A DNA stretch of 64,000 nt, from assembly GCF_008727925.1 (NCBI RefSeq), contig NZ_VTWT01000008.1:145427-209426 (forward strand). The letters run 5' to 3'. This DNA is from Adhaeribacter soli. GTDB lineage: Bacteria; Bacteroidota; Bacteroidia; Cytophagales; Hymenobacteraceae. The notes under the pieces are model-generated. The model had not been told where the DNA came from. It saw only the letters and a list, made by a program, of their open reading frames with translations, and searched no databases. The position numbers were made by a program, and so were the translations under genes. Position 1 is the first letter of the stretch, and the number at the start of each line of letters is the position of its first letter. Of this stretch, positions 41,475-51,318 are shown in pieces.

Positions 41475-42584
41475 TTAAGTAAAAGCGCAATCGGCGTCGC
41501 CATCCTGGATGTTTAGGGTTGGCTGTTGCAATAGCAGCGGTGCAAACTTTTTCGAAATAATGTAATGTCGTTTTAAAGGGTGCAGGTACATAAAAGGCTT
41601 CGGATTTTGCTTCAAAAACGCTTCCAGTTCCGGCTGAAAAACGGTCAGTGTCCGTAACTTTCGCTTCAGCATTTCCTGTACAATTATCCGGGTTACTGCC
41701 TCCATACTTTCGGCATTCGCATACAGGTAAGGCACTTTCAGATCGTTGCCCCGCACGGCTAAAATCAGGAACGCTTGAAGCTTATTTTTAGTATCCGAAA
41801 TTTTCAGCGGCAGGAACTCGAATTCCTTATCGAAGGCGGAAAAATGGTAGCGTTTGGCGGTGCCGTCTTCCTTCTCCCAAGGCAGCAGCCACGGATTTTG
41901 CAGCAGCCAGTTCAGGTCTTCGGCGGTGCGTTTTTCGAGCTGGTTTTGCTGTCTTGCCTGGATAAATCCAGCAAGCGTTTCGTCGATTTCCGTTACCGTT
42001 TCCACCTGGTAATTCATAGTTTCCGCAGCTGGTTTCCAGAAGTTCAGGCGGAGCTCGTTCGGGGTATTCAGCAAAACGTTCGGGACCTTCAAAACCGGTT
42101 TAAACGCTTGCAGAAACGGGAATTTTTTTGGCAAAAGTTCGTCTAAATTGAAGCGCAAAAAGCAGCGCAGGCCTTCCGGAATCTTCAGGTCCTGAAACTG
42201 GCCGGAACGGTCGTAGAGGCCTTTGGCGGCAGGGGTGAATTCGGTAACCAAAATGCGGTTATCCCAGCGTTCGAGCACTTTGTTCAGCAGTTTTTTAGCG
42301 ATGCCCTGTCCGCGCACTTCCGGATCCACCCACATGCAACTGAGCCAGCCGGCTTTTTCTTTTTGGTCGTTCAGGTAAATGTAATCGGCAAACACGCCCA
42401 GGTAACCTGCCATTCTGCCTTCTACCATAGCCAATACCAGAATTACATCATCTTCGGCAACGCGCGGGTTTTTAATATGCGAAAGCGCGCGATGCCTTGA
42501 AATAGGCACAACCGGCATCTTTTCGTATTCTTCCGAGCGAATAAACTGAGCTAAGGTTTTGGGGGTGAACTCGCGTAATTCCAT
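41475..42584 (-). CDS. GNAT-type acetyltransferase, two-part protein
   Basis: A 369-residue protein. Its N-terminal third is a GNAT domain with ILVLAMVEGRMAGYLGVFADYIYL and the acetyl-CoA-binding CMWVDPEVRGQGIAKKLLNKVLERW. The rest has no clear catalytic motif but resembles a second degenerate acyltransferase region, ending in an acidic, Cys-containing tail (DGDADCAFT). It starts 1 nt after the deacetylase stop, so the two form an operon, probably acting on the same glycan. The precise reaction is not known. Confidence 0.8.
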   Translation of the reverse strand: MELREFTPKTLAQFIRSEEYEKMPVVPISRHRALSHIKNPRVAEDDVILVLAMVEGRMAGYLGVFADYIYLNDQKEKAGWLSCMWVDPEVRGQGIAKKLLNKVLERWDNRILVTEFTPAAKGLYDRSGQFQDLKIPEGLRCFLRFNLDELLPKKFPFLQAFKPVLKVPNVLLNTPNELRLNFWKPAAETMNYQVETVTEIDETLAGFIQARQQNQLEKRTAEDLNWLLQNPWLLPWEKEDGTAKRYHFSAFDKEFEFLPLKISDTKNKLQAFLILAVRGNDLKVPYLYANAESMEAVTRIIVQEMLKRKLRTLTVFQPELEAFLKQNPKPFMYLHPLKRHYIISKKFAPLLLQQPTLNIQDGDADCAFT

Positions 42585-42585
42585 G

Positions 42586-43617
42586 TCAGCGGCGCGTTAT
42601 TTTATTTTTCCCGAACGGCGCTTTGGCAAGATAATACAAGTATTCGGTTTTAATTAGTTCTTCGGCTGTTTGCTGGGTACCTTCCATGGGAAAACGCTGC
42701 AGATGCTGCGGAAAACTGTCGTGCTTTAATCCGGCCGAACCAAACGTGAGCTGCACTTTATTTTCCTGGTAAACTTCTTCGAAAAATTGTTTCGAAACGC
42801 CTTCGTCGGTGAACGGAAAAGCGAACCAGCGATAAGGCAAGCCGAATTTTTCGGTAATAAAATCTACGCTTTTTAATGTTTGCTCCAGTTGCTCTTCCAA
42901 AGAAACCGTGCGGTATTCCGGGTGGGTATGGGAGTGTGCGCCAATGTAAAAACCTTGCTTTATGAGATCTTCGGTTTGGGCGGTGGTTAAATAAGGCTTT
43001 TCCGTTTGCAGGTATTGCTGTAAATCTACTTCCAGAATTTGAGCGAGCTCAGGCAGTATTTCTCTGGAGTTGAAATTAATGACCAGCAGGCTGTTCTTCA
43101 GTTCGCCTTCCTTTAGCAGGTTTTGCTCCAGCAGCTTTTGCGCTACCAGTTTCCTTGCTGAATTGCTTACTGTTTTCTGTTCAAGTTTATTGATGAGCAC
43201 GCTGGCCTGATAGCGGTAGAAAAGGGCCTGATTGTCGTGGAAAGCGGAATTGAGGAAGAAAGCTGCGGGTACGCCTTTTTCTTTCAGGATGGGCGCCACT
43301 ACGTCGTAAATTTCCCGCAGGCCATCGTCGAAGGTTAGGAAGAAACCGGGCTTTTGCAGGCTTTTTCCTTCCAGAACGATAGCGTTCAGTCCTTCCAAAC
43401 CCAAAGGCTGAAAATGGCGCAGGAGGTAATCGAGGTCCTGGCGGAAAAGCGTTTCGTTACGGGTCTGGTAGAGGTGCTTTATGTGCGGGGGCGCCTGGTT
43501 GCATACCAGATGGTACACCGGCAGGAACAGCTTTTGGTCGCTTACATGAATAAGCTGCGGCAGCGAAACGGCTCCGGAAACGGACTTTAGCAGGTGTTTG
43601 GTATAGCGCTTTAGCAC
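42586..43617 (-). CDS. Polysaccharide deacetylase family protein (NodB domain)
   Basis: A 343-residue protein with a NodB homology domain: the TFDDG motif (95-99, catalytic base Asp97 and metal ligand Asp98) and HSHTHPE (metal ligands His228 and His232). The two motifs are unusually far apart because of an insertion of about 90 residues. It should remove N-acetyl groups from a polysaccharide; localisation is uncertain because no signal peptide is evident. It lies upstream of the two-part acetyltransferase. Confidence 0.88.
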   Translation of the reverse strand: MLKRYTKHLLKSVSGAVSLPQLIHVSDQKLFLPVYHLVCNQAPPHIKHLYQTRNETLFRQDLDYLLRHFQPLGLEGLNAIVLEGKSLQKPGFFLTFDDGLREIYDVVAPILKEKGVPAAFFLNSAFHDNQALFYRYQASVLINKLEQKTVSNSARKLVAQKLLEQNLLKEGELKNSLLVINFNSREILPELAQILEVDLQQYLQTEKPYLTTAQTEDLIKQGFYIGAHSHTHPEYRTVSLEEQLEQTLKSVDFITEKFGLPYRWFAFPFTDEGVSKQFFEEVYQENKVQLTFGSAGLKHDSFPQHLQRFPMEGTQQTAEELIKTEYLYYLAKAPFGKNKITRR

Positions 43618-43637
43618 AGGGAGATCTGGAAATAAAT

Positions 43638-43662
43638 CTCACAGGTCTTGAAGACCTGTGAG
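43638..43662. repeat. 25-bp near-perfect palindrome
   Basis: CTCACAGGTCTT-g-AAGACCTGTGAG is symmetrical except at its centre. It lies about 165 nt beyond the moxR stop and could help termination on the minus strand, although the T-tract is weak. Confidence 0.6.
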
Positions 43663-43828
43663 GTTTTGTGGTTGTGGCTTTGCGGTTGCTGGTGTTTTTA
43701 ACAACAACTTGTAATTTGAAATGAATTACGGGTGAAACACTGGCAATGGTAAAAATCGGGAATAATGGATCCGATAATGTTTGGGCAGGTACAAGACCTG
43801 CCCCTACGGTTCAAAATCGGGTATTATC

Positions 43829-44821
43829 TTAACTGATCGGTACTTTCCGTAAAATGGCTTCCACGAAATCCTTGGTTTTTACGCCGTCGGCTTCGGCTTC
43901 GTAGTTCAGGATAATGCGGTGGTTCATCACGTCGGCGGCTACTTCTTTAATGTCTTCGGGTAATACGTAATCGCGTTCGTCGAAGAAGGCTACGGCTTTG
44001 GCAGCTAAATTCAGGGCTATGCTGGCCCGCGGCGAAACCCCGAACTGGATGTAGTTCGCGAATTCGGCGAGGTCGTATTCGGAAGGACGGCGGCTGGCGA
44101 AAACCAGCTCGATGATGTATTTCTCGAGCATTTCGGAGATCTGCACCTGGTTAATTTCGCCCCGGATGGCAAAAATGTCTTCTTTGGAAAGCACGGTATT
44201 CACTTCGCCCCGGTAGCCCATATTGCTCATGCGGCGCATTACTTCCAGCTCGTCGTTCTTTTTCAGGTAGTCGATGTACACTTTCATCATGAAGCGGTCT
44301 ACCTGGGCTTCGGGCAGCGGATAGGTCCCCTCCTGCTCTACCGGGTTCTGGGTGGCCAGTACTAAAAACGGCAGGTCGAGGCGGTAGGTGGTTTCGCCGA
44401 TGGTAACCTGCTTTTCCTGCATGGCTTCGAGCAAGGCGCTCTGCACTTTGGCGGGCGAACGGTTAATTTCATCGGCCAGGATCAGGTTGGAAAAGATCGG
44501 CCCTTTTTTTACTTCGAAAGCCGAAGAAGCCTGGTTGTAGATCATGGTACCGATGAGGTCGGAAGGCAGCAGGTCGGGGGTGAACTGAATGCGTTGAAAA
44601 TTCAGATCTAGTACGCGGGAAAGCGTGTTTACGGTAAGGGTTTTGGCCAGACCGGGTACGCCTTCGAGCAAAATATGGCCCCCGGTAAACAAGCCGATGA
44701 GCAGGCGGTTTACCATGTACTGCTGCCCGACCACTACTTTTCCTACTTCGGTAAATACCTGCTTTATTTTCAGTTGATGTTCGCGGATGCGTTCTTCGTA
44801 CGATATTTCTTCGGCTTCCAT
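43829..44821 (-). CDS. MoxR-family AAA+ ATPase
   Basis: A 330-residue AAA+ protein with Walker A GVPGLAKT (54-61), Walker B LILADE (113-118) with NRSPAKVQSALLEAMQEKQVTI, sensor 1 LVLATQNPVEQEGTYPLPEAQVDRF, and an arginine-finger region. MoxR proteins act as chaperones with DUF58/VWA proteins. Those partners are not adjacent here: the next genes are a polysaccharide deacetylase and a DUF486 protein, which is unusual for the family. Confidence 0.92.
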   Translation of the reverse strand: MEAEEISYEERIREHQLKIKQVFTEVGKVVVGQQYMVNRLLIGLFTGGHILLEGVPGLAKTLTVNTLSRVLDLNFQRIQFTPDLLPSDLIGTMIYNQASSAFEVKKGPIFSNLILADEINRSPAKVQSALLEAMQEKQVTIGETTYRLDLPFLVLATQNPVEQEGTYPLPEAQVDRFMMKVYIDYLKKNDELEVMRRMSNMGYRGEVNTVLSKEDIFAIRGEINQVQISEMLEKYIIELVFASRRPSEYDLAEFANYIQFGVSPRASIALNLAAKAVAFFDERDYVLPEDIKEVAADVMNHRIILNYEAEADGVKTKDFVEAILRKVPIS

Positions 44822-44890
44822 TACTCGTATATTCGATTGTTCGAGGTTCGTATTTTTGATGCGCTTTATTGCGGGTCGTTCTTCTATAAC

Positions 44891-45022
44891 TGACGTTACG
44901 CAAGTTTTTTAAGGCCCCCCTTTGGAGGGGGCAGGGGGAGGATTTTACGTTATTTGATAAAAAAATGATCAGATAAATCTCCTGTCCTCCCCCTGCCCCC
45001 TCCAAAGGGGGACTTTTCCCCT
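44891..45022. repeat. Nested palindromic element, copy 6
   Basis: It opens TGACGTTACGCAAGTTTTTT, then CCCCCCTTTGGAGGGGGCAGG on the left faces CCTGCCCCCTCCAAAGGGGG on the right. The centre holds ATTTTACGTTATTTGATAAA and ATGATCAGATAAATCTCC, which correspond, reverse-complemented, to the element at 17007-17136. It occupies most of the gap upstream of the MoxR gene. Confidence 0.75.
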
Positions 45023-45132
45023 GTTTGCTCCACGTAAGATCTATAAGGTGATTCTTTTAAATCAATACGTGGTGAATTTCTAAACGACCGGCCTGGCATC
45101 TGAACGCTAATTTACTTTTTTCTGCCGAAACC

Positions 45133-45504
45133 CTACCATTTTTTAAAGATGAAGAACACGGCCAGCACCATGAACAGGAAGCCGACCACGTGGTTCCAGG
45201 CCAGTTTATCGGTACGGAAAATGTAGACGGCCACCAAGGTAAAAACCGTGAGCGAGATTACTTCCTGAATGATCTTGAGTTCGAAAAGCGAGAATGGTCC
45301 GCCGTTTTCGCGGAAACCTATTTTATTGGCCGGCACCTGGAAAATATACTCAAAGAAAGCCAGTCCCCAACTGATCAGGATCACGCCTATTAAGCCGATG
45401 CCCTGCAGCCAACTTATCTTTTTGAATTGCAAATGCCCGTACCAGGCAAAAGTCATGAATAGATTGGAAAGGGCCAGCAGCAGAATGGTGTATAAAGCCT
45501 TCAA
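45133..45504 (-). CDS. DUF486 family small membrane protein
   Basis: A 123-residue protein with four hydrophobic helices. It has the family words LFMTFAWYGHLQFK, SWGLAFFEYIFQVPANKIGF and FSLFELKIIQEVISLTVF. DUF486 belongs to the drug/metabolite transporter superfamily and has no assigned substrate. It lies divergent from the giant secreted gene at 45724, with the start at 45504. Confidence 0.9.
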   Translation of the reverse strand: MKALYTILLLALSNLFMTFAWYGHLQFKKISWLQGIGLIGVILISWGLAFFEYIFQVPANKIGFRENGGPFSLFELKIIQEVISLTVFTLVAVYIFRTDKLAWNHVVGFLFMVLAVFFIFKKW

Positions 45505-45723
45505 AACAATTTATTTACAGAATAAAAAAATGAATCTTTTGCAAGATAAGGGGTTGGTTGCGAAGGTTACAGAACTGACTAATATTTTTGTAACCATTAC
45601 CCTGAATTCCGGTATAAAAAGAGGCTTTGCTCCAAACAAATACATTTGATTCCCTACGCTTTGCTTCGCTTATTTTGTTAAAACTGCTTTATTCTGCGCG
45701 CTAAACCTACAACCTGCAAACTT

Positions 45724-48700
45724 ATGGTTAAACAACTACTTCCAACCAGTTTCTTATTTTCTTCCTATTTCCGACAGCGCCATGCTATCGGTCCGGTTTT
45801 AAAAACACTCTGCTTTTTGCTTCTGAACCTGCTTTGGGCAACCCAGCTGCAGGCCCAAACCGTTACCATACCGGCCGGTAACACCGACAACACGGCCGAT
45901 GTGGACCCCTTCAGCCGGATAACGGATAATCCGCTGGGCAATTATTTTGGTTACGAACGTTCGGCTATTATTTACACGGCGGCAGAAATCGGTACTTCCG
46001 GTAATATTACGGCCATCAGCTTTTACCTGAACGCTACCAATACGCCGGCAGCCAGTACCCCGCTACAAATTTATCTGAAGCAAACTTCTGCCAGCGCCTT
46101 TACTTCATCCACGCTGGTTTCGGCCGAAGAAACCGGCGCTACGTTGGTATTCAACCGGAACGTAACCGCCAGCGAGCTTACACCAAATTCCTGGGTTACG
46201 CTTACTTTTACCTCGCCTTTTACCTATTCCAATGCCAGTAACCTGGAAGTGATTGTGGAAACGAACGGCGGAGATATAAACGGCGGCATGGGCGTAGATC
46301 CGGATCCAAACTCTAAAACCTTCCGTTTCTCCTCGACTGGTAGCGTAAACCAGTTTCAATACTGGCAACAGGACGGTTCTGCGCCTAATTTTCCGGGCAA
46401 CCTGCTCGATTACCGGCCTAACACCCAGCTGGTTTTCGGCGCGCAGCCACAGCCCTGCAATGCTCCTACTAACCTCGCTTATTCTAACGTAACGTCCACT
46501 TCGGCCAGCATCAGTTTCACGGCAAATGCTACCGGCGCTCCCGGTACGTACGTATTGGAATATGGCGCTTCCGGTTTTACTCCCGGAACTGGTACCGTTG
46601 TTAATAATATTTCGAATCCGTACGATTTAACCGGCCTGAGTCCCTCTACTGCTTACCAGTTTTATATCCGGAAGAATTGTGGCGCGGATGGCACCAGCCC
46701 TAATGCCGGACCGGTAAGTTTTACCACCGCCGCGCCGCTTACCTGCGATGCCCCAACCAACCTGAATGCCACCAACGTTACTTCTACATCGGCCCAGCTT
46801 AATTTCAGCCCAAGCACGACCGGCGCTTCCGGTTCTTACACGCTGGAATACGGTCCGAGCGGTTTTACCCGGGGTTCGGGAACGAGTGTAAGCGGGTTAA
46901 ATGCTTCGCCTTATAATGCTACTAATTTAACTCCCGGCACCAACTACCAATTCTATGTAACCAAGAATTGCGGTTCCAATAGCACCAGCAGCACTGCCGG
47001 ACCAGCAGCTTTCACAACTGCAGCTGCCCCAACCTGTAACGCGCCTACCGCGGTAAGCGCCACCAATGTTACCACTACCTCGGCACAGATCAATTTCAGC
47101 GGCGGCGGCACCGGCACTTCTTATACCTTAGAATATGGCCCGAGCACTACCTTCCCGTCCGGCACTACTACCACCGGCATGAGCGGCTCGCCTTTCACTT
47201 TAAGCAACCTAAATCCGGGCACCTCTTACAGCTTTGTGATCAGAACGAATTGCAGCAACGGCCTTACCAGCGCCAACAGCCCGACCGGCAACTTTACCAC
47301 TACGACTGCTCCAACCTGTAATGCACCAACCAACCTGACAGCCTCCAACGTAACGGGTACTTCGGCCAGCATTGGTTTCTCGGCCAGCACCACGGGAGCT
47401 ACCGGTACGTACATATTGGAGTATGGCGCTTCCGGTTTTACTCCCGGAACTGGTACCGTTGTAAACAATATTTCGAATCCATACACATTATCTGGCCTTA
47501 CCCCGTCAATTTCTTACCAGTTCTACATCCGGAAGGATTGCGGCACAACCGGCTTCAGCGCTAATTCCGGTCCGGGCAGTTTTACCACCGCCGCGGCTCC
47601 GCTTGCCTGTAATGCGCCTACCAACCTGAATGCTTCCAATATTACCACCACTTCGGCCAGCCTGAACTTTACGCCTGGCAGCGGCGGTGCAAGCGGCACC
47701 TATACGTTGGAGTATGGCCCTAATGGTTTTTCGCGCGGAAACGGTACCGTTGTAGCCAACCTGACCGGTTCACCTTATAATGTCAGCAATTTATCGCCGG
47801 GCACGGCTTACCAGTTTTACGTAACCAAAAATTGCGGCTCGAATGGCAACAGTACCACTGCTGGTCCTGCGGCTTTCAGTACTACGGCTGCCCCACAGAC
47901 CTGTAATGCACCGACCAACCTGACTGCTTCTAGCGTAACAGCTACTTCTGCTTCTATTGGTTTCTCCGCCAGCACCTCCGGCGCTACTGGCACCTACGTG
48001 CTGGAGTATGGGCCTTCCGGGTTTTCTGTCGGAAATGGTACCGTTGTAAACAATATTTCAAACCCTTTTAATTTAACTGGCCTTACTCCATCAACTGCCT
48101 ACCAGTTCTATATCCGGAAAAATTGCGACACAACCGGAGTAAGCGCCAATGCCGGACCGGGAAGCTTTACCACGGGCGCGGCTCCGCTAACCTGTGATGC
48201 ACCCACAAACCTGAATGCTACCAATGTAAGTTCTACCTCAGCCAGCCTGAACTTCAGCCCGAGCACCAGCGGCGCCAGCGGAACGTATACCCTGGAATAC
48301 GGCCCGAGTGGTTTTTCCCGCGGAAATGGTACCGTTATTACCGGCTTAACTTCTTCGCCTTATAATGTTACCAGCCTTACCCCGAATACAGCTTACCAGT
48401 TCTATGTAACGAAGGATTGCGGCGGCAGCTTAACCAGTACCACTGCAGGCCCGGCTAGCTTTAACACCCAACCAGCGCCTTCCAGCTGCGTAGCCGGTAC
48501 CTGGCTGGGCACAACTTCCTCTAACTGGCATACGGCCGCTAACTGGTGCAACGGCCAGATACCTACTTCCAGCACCGATGTAATTATTCCGTCCGGAACT
48601 ACGTTTGCCCCGGTTATTTCATCGAACGCTTTTGCCGATGATATAAATATTAATGCAGCTGCTACTTTAACTATTTCAGCGGGTACGCTTACCGTTGGCG

Positions 48701-50349
48701 GGCAGTACACCGAAGGCGGCAGGTTAATAAATACCGGCACCGGCTCCCTGGCCTTTACCGGCACCAACCTGCAGCAGGTAGGCAAAGCTGGCAACACGGT
48801 TACCTTCCTGAATTTATCGTCCGGACCGGGCGGTATTACCTTGGGTGGCCCGGTTGGGGTTAGAAGATTGCTGACCCTGAACGGCAACCTGGTTACCAAT
48901 GGCAACACGTTTACCTTAATGTCGGACCCTTCTTTACAGGCCATGGTAATTAATGCACCGGGTATAGTGGTTGGTACGGCAACGGTGCAACGGTATATAA
49001 ATCCGGGGGTAAACCAGGGCCTCGGGTACCGCCACTTAACTTCGCCGGTTGCTAATGCTACTATCGCGCAACTGAACGATCCGGGAGTAAACCTGGTGGT
49101 GAATCCGGCTTACAACACAAATCCGAACCCGGGCACTACCCGCCCTTTCCCTACCATTTTCCGCTATAACCAGGGCCGCTTATCTGGCGCAAAGTCTGAC
49201 TTTACCTATGGCTGGGAATCTCCTAATTCGTTGAGCGATCCGATGACTCCGGGCCGGGGCTTTACCGTGAACATGCTGCCGGTGCAGGTAACCATTAGTG
49301 GTGTGCTGAATAACGGCATTGTTACAACCGGCCCGCTCACCCGCGGAAGTACGGCTAATTCCGGTTGGCACCTGGTTGGCAACCCTTATCCTTCCCCGAT
49401 CAACTGGGATAAAGTAACGGTGCCGTCCGGGCTGGATAAAGCCGTTTATGTTTACCGTTCTAACGGGCAGTACTCCGGCTTTTATGCCAGCTACGTGAAC
49501 GGAATCGGTGTGCCGGGAACCAACCTGATCCCGACCATGCAGGCTTTCTTTGTGCGGGTAACTTCCGGAGCGCCAACCTTAACCTTTACCAATGCCGCCC
49601 GGGTTACTGATTATGAAAGCCCGGCCTTGTACCGTAAGGCAAATACCGACACACGTCCGCAAGCGGTCCTTTCACTGGGAACTACCGGCGGCCAGCGGGA
49701 TAACCTCTATATCTATTTTGAAAACGGCGCAACCGCCGGTTTCGATTCGCGGTACGATGCTGCCAAAATACCGAACCCCGGCAACATCCCGACTTTCTTC
49801 TCGCTGGCCGGAACCGAAATGCTGGCCATTAATGGGTTGCCAGGCCTGAACGCGGCAACCTCCGTTCCGTTAGGCGCCTGGGTTAGTCAGGCCGGCACAT
49901 ACACCTTGCAGGCCGAACAATTCCTGAATTTCCCGGCAAACCAGCAAGTGTACCTGGAAGACCGCCTGACCGGTACCCGCACGAACCTTCGCCAGCAGAA
50001 CACTTATACCTTTACCACTACGCAAACTGATCTGGCGGGCCGATTCTACCTGCATTTCGGAGGCTCCGGGGTTAGTGGCCTTGCTTCGGCAAAAGATGGT
50101 ATGAACCTGGTAGTTTATCCGAACCCGAACCGCGGGCAGTTTACGCTTAGCATGGCGCTACCGGATACCAAACCGGTAGATGCAATGCTATTCAATGCCG
50201 TTGGCCAACAGGTATGGCAGAAAAAAATAAATCCAGGGGCAACACATTTGCTAGAGAATATAATAATCAATATATTGCCACGCGGCATGTACACCTTGCA
50301 AGTGAAAACTTCTGCCGGAATTATACAGCAAAAAGTAATTATTGAATAA
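45724..50349 (+). CDS. Giant fibronectin-type-III-repeat protein with T9SS sorting domain
   Basis: A 1541-residue surface or secreted protein. An extended N-terminus (about 45 residues) ends in QLQAQ. An all-beta N-terminal domain (about 55-240) precedes seven fibronectin type III repeats (about 243-919), each opening C(N/D)APT and closing with GPxSFTT. They fall into alternating types: one with YQFYIRKNCG, the other with YQFYVTKNCG. A region opening GTWLGTTSSNWHTAANWCNG follows, then a long C-terminal module (about 1050-1450) homologous to that of the protein at 51319. The last 77 residues are the T9SS domain (LVVYPNPNRGQFTL ... KVIIE). A PID-CTERM gene follows after 18 nt. Confidence 0.9.
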   Translation: MVKQLLPTSFLFSSYFRQRHAIGPVLKTLCFLLLNLLWATQLQAQTVTIPAGNTDNTADVDPFSRITDNPLGNYFGYERSAIIYTAAEIGTSGNITAISFYLNATNTPAASTPLQIYLKQTSASAFTSSTLVSAEETGATLVFNRNVTASELTPNSWVTLTFTSPFTYSNASNLEVIVETNGGDINGGMGVDPDPNSKTFRFSSTGSVNQFQYWQQDGSAPNFPGNLLDYRPNTQLVFGAQPQPCNAPTNLAYSNVTSTSASISFTANATGAPGTYVLEYGASGFTPGTGTVVNNISNPYDLTGLSPSTAYQFYIRKNCGADGTSPNAGPVSFTTAAPLTCDAPTNLNATNVTSTSAQLNFSPSTTGASGSYTLEYGPSGFTRGSGTSVSGLNASPYNATNLTPGTNYQFYVTKNCGSNSTSSTAGPAAFTTAAAPTCNAPTAVSATNVTTTSAQINFSGGGTGTSYTLEYGPSTTFPSGTTTTGMSGSPFTLSNLNPGTSYSFVIRTNCSNGLTSANSPTGNFTTTTAPTCNAPTNLTASNVTGTSASIGFSASTTGATGTYILEYGASGFTPGTGTVVNNISNPYTLSGLTPSISYQFYIRKDCGTTGFSANSGPGSFTTAAAPLACNAPTNLNASNITTTSASLNFTPGSGGASGTYTLEYGPNGFSRGNGTVVANLTGSPYNVSNLSPGTAYQFYVTKNCGSNGNSTTAGPAAFSTTAAPQTCNAPTNLTASSVTATSASIGFSASTSGATGTYVLEYGPSGFSVGNGTVVNNISNPFNLTGLTPSTAYQFYIRKNCDTTGVSANAGPGSFTTGAAPLTCDAPTNLNATNVSSTSASLNFSPSTSGASGTYTLEYGPSGFSRGNGTVITGLTSSPYNVTSLTPNTAYQFYVTKDCGGSLTSTTAGPASFNTQPAPSSCVAGTWLGTTSSNWHTAANWCNGQIPTSSTDVIIPSGTTFAPVISSNAFADDININAAATLTISAGTLTVGGQYTEGGRLINTGTGSLAFTGTNLQQVGKAGNTVTFLNLSSGPGGITLGGPVGVRRLLTLNGNLVTNGNTFTLMSDPSLQAMVINAPGIVVGTATVQRYINPGVNQGLGYRHLTSPVANATIAQLNDPGVNLVVNPAYNTNPNPGTTRPFPTIFRYNQGRLSGAKSDFTYGWESPNSLSDPMTPGRGFTVNMLPVQVTISGVLNNGIVTTGPLTRGSTANSGWHLVGNPYPSPINWDKVTVPSGLDKAVYVYRSNGQYSGFYASYVNGIGVPGTNLIPTMQAFFVRVTSGAPTLTFTNAARVTDYESPALYRKANTDTRPQAVLSLGTTGGQRDNLYIYFENGATAGFDSRYDAAKIPNPGNIPTFFSLAGTEMLAINGLPGLNAATSVPLGAWVSQAGTYTLQAEQFLNFPANQQVYLEDRLTGTRTNLRQQNTYTFTTTQTDLAGRFYLHFGGSGVSGLASAKDGMNLVVYPNPNRGQFTLSMALPDTKPVDAMLFNAVGQQVWQKKINPGATHLLENIIINILPRGMYTLQVKTSAGIIQQKVIIE

Positions 50350-50367
50350 AAACAGTAGGGAAACACT

Positions 50368-50580
50368 ATGAAAAACCTGTTAGACAAAATCGTTAAAACT
50401 ACGCTTCTTTCCGGCTTACTGGCAGGCGCCGCCCTGGTAGAAGCTTTTGCCCAAGGCACTCCCGGCAACGGCGGCCCAACCCCGGTAGATATTCCGATTG
50501 ATGGTGGGGCAAGTTTATTGGTTGCCGGCGGCGTAGCCTTTGGCCTGAAAAAGCTGCGCGACCGCCGGAAAGCGAGGTAA
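50368..50580 (+). CDS. Tiny PID-CTERM protein, copy 1
   Basis: This 70-residue protein is little more than a sorting signal. A signal peptide (about 1-29, ending EAFAQ) is followed by the core GTPGNGGPTPVDIPIDGG, a hydrophobic stretch (ASLLVAGGVAFGL) and a basic tail (KKLRDRRKAR). This PxD-type motif plus membrane segment plus basic tail is the PID-CTERM signal cut by exosortase X enzymes; the enzyme gene lies at 59363. Only about 14 residues separate the two processing sites. It is probably co-transcribed with the giant gene upstream and ends at a strong terminator. Confidence 0.88.
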   Translation: MKNLLDKIVKTTLLSGLLAGAALVEAFAQGTPGNGGPTPVDIPIDGGASLLVAGGVAFGLKKLRDRRKAR

Positions 50581-50640
50581 TATCTGATGGCAAATTTGGG
50601 CAGTCGGTAATTACTGTTGTTAACCTTAATCTGAATTATC

Positions 50641-50678
50641 CTTTAAAAAGAGCTTCCTGCGGGAAGCTCTTTTTGTTT
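50641..50678 (+). terminator. Terminator of the first giant-PID-CTERM module
   Basis: A perfect 13-bp stem AAAAAGAGCTTCC (50645-50657) / GGAAGCTCTTTTT (50662-50674) with loop TGCG and a following T-tract. Confidence 0.9.
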
Positions 50679-51318
50679 GGAAACCCGCTTGAAAAGATGC
50701 CGACATGTTCTGCTGGCAGCTGGTACTATTTCTCTTAAAATATTACCGTTCCGTGCAAAATCTATGATATTCCTGAATATACAGCAACAAGAGCGCTTTG
50801 TCCTGTGCTATACCGGTTGTATCTTTTGCAGGAAGTTTCCAGATAATTCCACAAAAACAGTTAAACAAAAAACATTCTCTTGCATCCTCCCTGGAAGTTT
50901 TTGCACTCATCTATTAAGACAAATTTTCGCGCAAGGATTTCCGTTAACTTACTAAAAAAGCTCCTTTACTATAATCCTACTTATCTCCGCCAAATTCCTA
51001 TTAAGAAATTATTTTTATTGCAATATTTTATTTTTTATATAAAATTTAATTCACTACATTTAAAACACTTGTTTTAACATCCAAGCTGCTTCAATAGATT
51101 AAATACAAACGTTAATAATTGTTATACAATTAAATTTAAATCTATGTAGTACTAAACTCTACCTCCGCCATCTGTTTCAAGCTTTTCAGCTCTTTTCCCG
51201 CCCTTTTTCACTTCCCGAACAAGTTTTAGTTTAACGTATACCGCTTCTCATTTTTGAAAGTGAAAGGTATACCCTTGCCGCGAATTTAATTTCCCATATC
51301 TAACTTAAACTAATTTCT
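50675..51318. other. Gene-free, AT-rich region before the second giant gene
   Basis: No coding frame is convincing; two short frames have no recognisable signature and poor start context. An imperfect dyad GTATACCgcTTCTCA ... AAGTGAaaGGTATAC (about 51237-51272) lies close to the start of the second giant gene and could be a regulatory site. Confidence 0.5.

Noticed and set aside
43638..43662. 25-bp palindrome as a firm moxR terminator
   Set aside because: It is too far (about 165 nt) from the stop and the following minus-strand sequence has only a weak T-run; kept as a palindrome.
48402..48944. Minus-strand frames inside the giant genes (also 55174-55941)
   Set aside because: Antisense shadows within repetitive Thr/Ser/Gly-rich coding DNA.
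50677..51077. Open frames between the two giant modules
   Set aside because: Cys/Phe/Leu-rich translations, no recognisable domain, poor starts and overlap with AT-rich DNA.
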